NCBI GenBank assembly: GCA_913058245.1
Contig: CAJXQJ010000005.1
Location: 62,001-126,000, forward strand
Origin: an uncultured Colwellia sp.
GTDB taxonomy: Bacteria > Pseudomonadota > Gammaproteobacteria > Enterobacterales > Alteromonadaceae
Reading direction: 5' to 3'
Length of the DNA: 64,000 bases
The notes beneath the pieces were generated by a model that saw nothing but the letters and a program-made list of their open reading frames with translations, was not told the origin of the DNA and made no database searches. Below, piece after piece: positions 61,816 through 64,000 of the stretch. The translations under genes were made by a program, and so were the position numbers. Position 1 is the stretch's first letter. Every line of letters starts with the position of its first letter.

Positions 61816-62625
61816 ATGACACACACTTTGAGTTTTACCGATAGTCATTGTCATCTTGATTTCGACGCTTTTCAACACGATATTCCAACGTTATTGCAGC
61901 GCTGCCAGCAAGCTAATATTGACAATATAGTTATTCCAACCATAGGTCCGAGTAATTGGCGTAAAGTACTCAATTTTGTCAAACAATATAGTTCAGAATC
62001 ATTACGTTTACATCCATGTCTAGGCATTCACCCATGGTATTTACATGAACTTTCAACAAACAGCCTAACCGAATTAGAATCGTTAGTTGCGAAGCATTTG
62101 CCACTAATAACCGCAATAGGTGAAGCCGGCATTGATGGCGTAATAGCCAAAGAACACAATAACCTGCAACAACAAATCGACGTTTTTGATAATCAGCTAC
62201 TGCTGGCCAAAAAGTTTAATTTAGCTATTATTGTTCACCATAGAAGATCACATCAACACATTCTGCCTCTGCTAAAAAAGCATAAATTATCAAATGCAGG
62301 GGTTATTCATGCGTTTTCAGGCAGTTATCAGCAAGCCTGCCAATACATCGATTTAGGTTTTAAGTTAGGTATTGGCGGCACAATTACCTATCCTCGCGCC
62401 GAAAAAACCATTAAAGCAGTTAAGCGGCTGCCACTGGATAGTTTGGTATTAGAAACAGACGCACCAGCAATGCCACTAAATGGCTTTCAAGGACAAGATA
62501 ATTCACCACTACGTTTAATTGACGTTTTCCACTGTTTAACGACTATACGCAGCGAATCGGATGCTGACATAGCCTCTGCACTAGCAGCCAATATTCAAAC
62601 TATACTGCCTAAAATATCTTCTTAA
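61816..62625 (+). CDS. TatD family hydrolase
   Basis: FTDSHCHLDFDAF; GEAGIDG; VIHAFSGSYQQA; LVLETDAPAMP. Confidence 0.95.
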   Translation: MTHTLSFTDSHCHLDFDAFQHDIPTLLQRCQQANIDNIVIPTIGPSNWRKVLNFVKQYSSESLRLHPCLGIHPWYLHELSTNSLTELESLVAKHLPLITAIGEAGIDGVIAKEHNNLQQQIDVFDNQLLLAKKFNLAIIVHHRRSHQHILPLLKKHKLSNAGVIHAFSGSYQQACQYIDLGFKLGIGGTITYPRAEKTIKAVKRLPLDSLVLETDAPAMPLNGFQGQDNSPLRLIDVFHCLTTIRSESDADIASALAANIQTILPKISS

Positions 62626-62641
62626 AGCATTATATTAATAC

Positions 62642-63250
62642 TTATTTCGTAGGTTTAGGTAAACGAAATCCTTGGCGACTAAAACGATTTAAGCCACGGG
62701 TTAACAAAAAGCCGATAACGCCGGTCACAATCATTAAAATACGCATAATATCGTATTGTGAGTAACCGTTAGCTGATAGCTCATCAACAAGTAAAGCACG
62801 ATATAGTGATAAACGAATATAGCCTTCTAGCTCTCCCACTCTGAGCTCATCAACGAATGGAGTAATATCTCGGCTTTGATTAACTTTCATCGCAGATAAA
62901 CCAAAGAGATCATTCATGGATTCATTATCTGTTGATGCCGCCATCACTTGGCCAGTTTTACCATAAATATGCACACTCTTAACTAAGGGCTGCTGTGCTA
63001 ACGTATCAACAAAGTGCTGTAAATCATCTTGTGATTTTGACAAATAAACAAAAGACGACGCCGCAGCTTGCGCTAAATACATTTTACCAACAACATCGGC
63101 ATGGTGCTGAATTTGTGCCTGCTGTTCGTCACGACTGCTAACCCAGAAATTCATCACCATAATAATTAAAAAAATAGCTATAGCTAATTGCAATATTTTA
63201 TTATAAATCGATGATAATTTAGGGTATAAAGGCTGTTCTATTTGCTTCAT
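62642..63250 (-). CDS. AhpA/YtjB (SMP) family membrane protein
   Basis: N-terminal TM, periplasmic domain, C-terminal TM; divergent from serB as in related bacteria. Confidence 0.82.
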   Translation of the reverse strand: MKQIEQPLYPKLSSIYNKILQLAIAIFLIIMVMNFWVSSRDEQQAQIQHHADVVGKMYLAQAAASSFVYLSKSQDDLQHFVDTLAQQPLVKSVHIYGKTGQVMAASTDNESMNDLFGLSAMKVNQSRDITPFVDELRVGELEGYIRLSLYRALLVDELSANGYSQYDIMRILMIVTGVIGFLLTRGLNRFSRQGFRLPKPTK

Positions 63251-63387
63251 AAAACGCTATTTTTCCAATATTTCTATAACAGAGCTTATTGTTACACTAT
63301 AGAACTATTTGTGTTGTATTTGTACTGATGAAAACGTTTTATCGCATGTTTAACTTGAACTTACGCTAATTTTACTAAGGCAAAGCC

Positions 63388-64000
63388 GTGACAAACCTGA
63401 ACGCCCCAATACTTTTAAGTGATATCAAAGATAAAAATTTAGCACAATGGTCGGCTATTGACCCTCAAGCCACTGGCCTTTCAATACAATATAACGCTCA
63501 GCAAAGCAGCTTTCAGCTAAAAGTAAACGACACGCCAAACGAACAAACAAGCCTTGCGATGGCAAATATAGAACTCGTAGTGTTTAGTGATATCAATATG
63601 GCTACTTTTGCAGCATTACTAAGCGAGTGTGACATTAGCGAGTTACAACTCAATGCCATAAATAAGCGTAATAACCTAACCAGCTACCGATTCTTTGTAA
63701 AAGTTAATAACCTAAAAAGGGCCCGAGAGCGCTTAGTTAGCTATGCAACTAAACAACAAATAGAAGTTGCATTATTAAAAAATGCGCCAAAGCTAAACCA
63801 GCCGGGATTGCTTATGATGGATATGGATTCAACCACCATTGAAATTGAATGTATTGACGAAATAGCAGCGCTCGCAGGTGTTGGCGAAGAGATTGCTGCG
63901 GTAACCGAATTGGCCATGCAAGGACAATTAGACTTTAGCGAAAGTTTACATCAACGGGTTGGAAAACTTGCCAATGCCCCGGAAAAAATTCTCGCTGATG
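63388..64000 (+). CDS. serB: Phosphoserine phosphatase (partial, runs off window; GTG start)
   Basis: LLMMDMDSTTIEIECIDEIAALAGVGEEIAAVTELAMQGQLDFSESLHQRV. Confidence 0.95.
   Translation, partial: MTNLNAPILLSDIKDKNLAQWSAIDPQATGLSIQYNAQQSSFQLKVNDTPNEQTSLAMANIELVVFSDINMATFAALLSECDISELQLNAINKRNNLTSYRFFVKVNNLKRARERLVSYATKQQIEVALLKNAPKLNQPGLLMMDMDSTTIEIECIDEIAALAGVGEEIAAVTELAMQGQLDFSESLHQRVGKLANAPEKILAD

Overview
AT-rich gammaproteobacterial chromosome segment (Colwellia/Thalassotalea-like by gene content; inference only). It is mostly conserved chromosomal genes with several accessory regulatory modules. In order: 3' end of an M13 peptidase; a cobalamin riboswitch with a B12 uptake operon; serine hydrolase; an HK/RR/DUF3019/MipA two-component operon; MCP; PpiC; carbonic anhydrase; a TonB2-type operon carrying a MITE-like insert; sulfotransferase; an ArsR/GAPDH/ArsJ cassette; Bfd plus two bacterioferritins; an ABC transporter/DJ-1-TPR/two-component module; a group of hypothetical genes; a TonB-dependent receptor/lipoprotein pair; secDF-yajC-tgt-queA; an orphan prepilin; aceK; tRNA-Trp; holD-rimI; the nap operon; a BlaI/M56-TonB pair; prfC; argS; an HDOD protein; tatD; smp; partial serB. 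No CRISPR array, prophage, rRNA or obvious defence island was seen. The most useful non-gene signals are: (1) a 38-bp duplicated promoter element with RstA-box-like sequence at identical spacing upstream of mipA and the serine hydrolase; (2) four 11-bp-phased TGTCA-type repeats (Pho-box-like) upstream of the lipoprotein/TonB receptor pair; (3) paired TTTCACA-N4-TTTCACA elements in the ABC/DJ-1/TCS module; (4) a ~269-bp element with imperfect terminal inverted repeats inside the tonB operon; (5) two BlaI-like palindromes upstream of a BlaI/M56-TonB pair; (6) a complementary pair of degenerate bacterioferritin subunits. I found no clearly unprecedented system. The best candidates for under-described biology are items 1-3.
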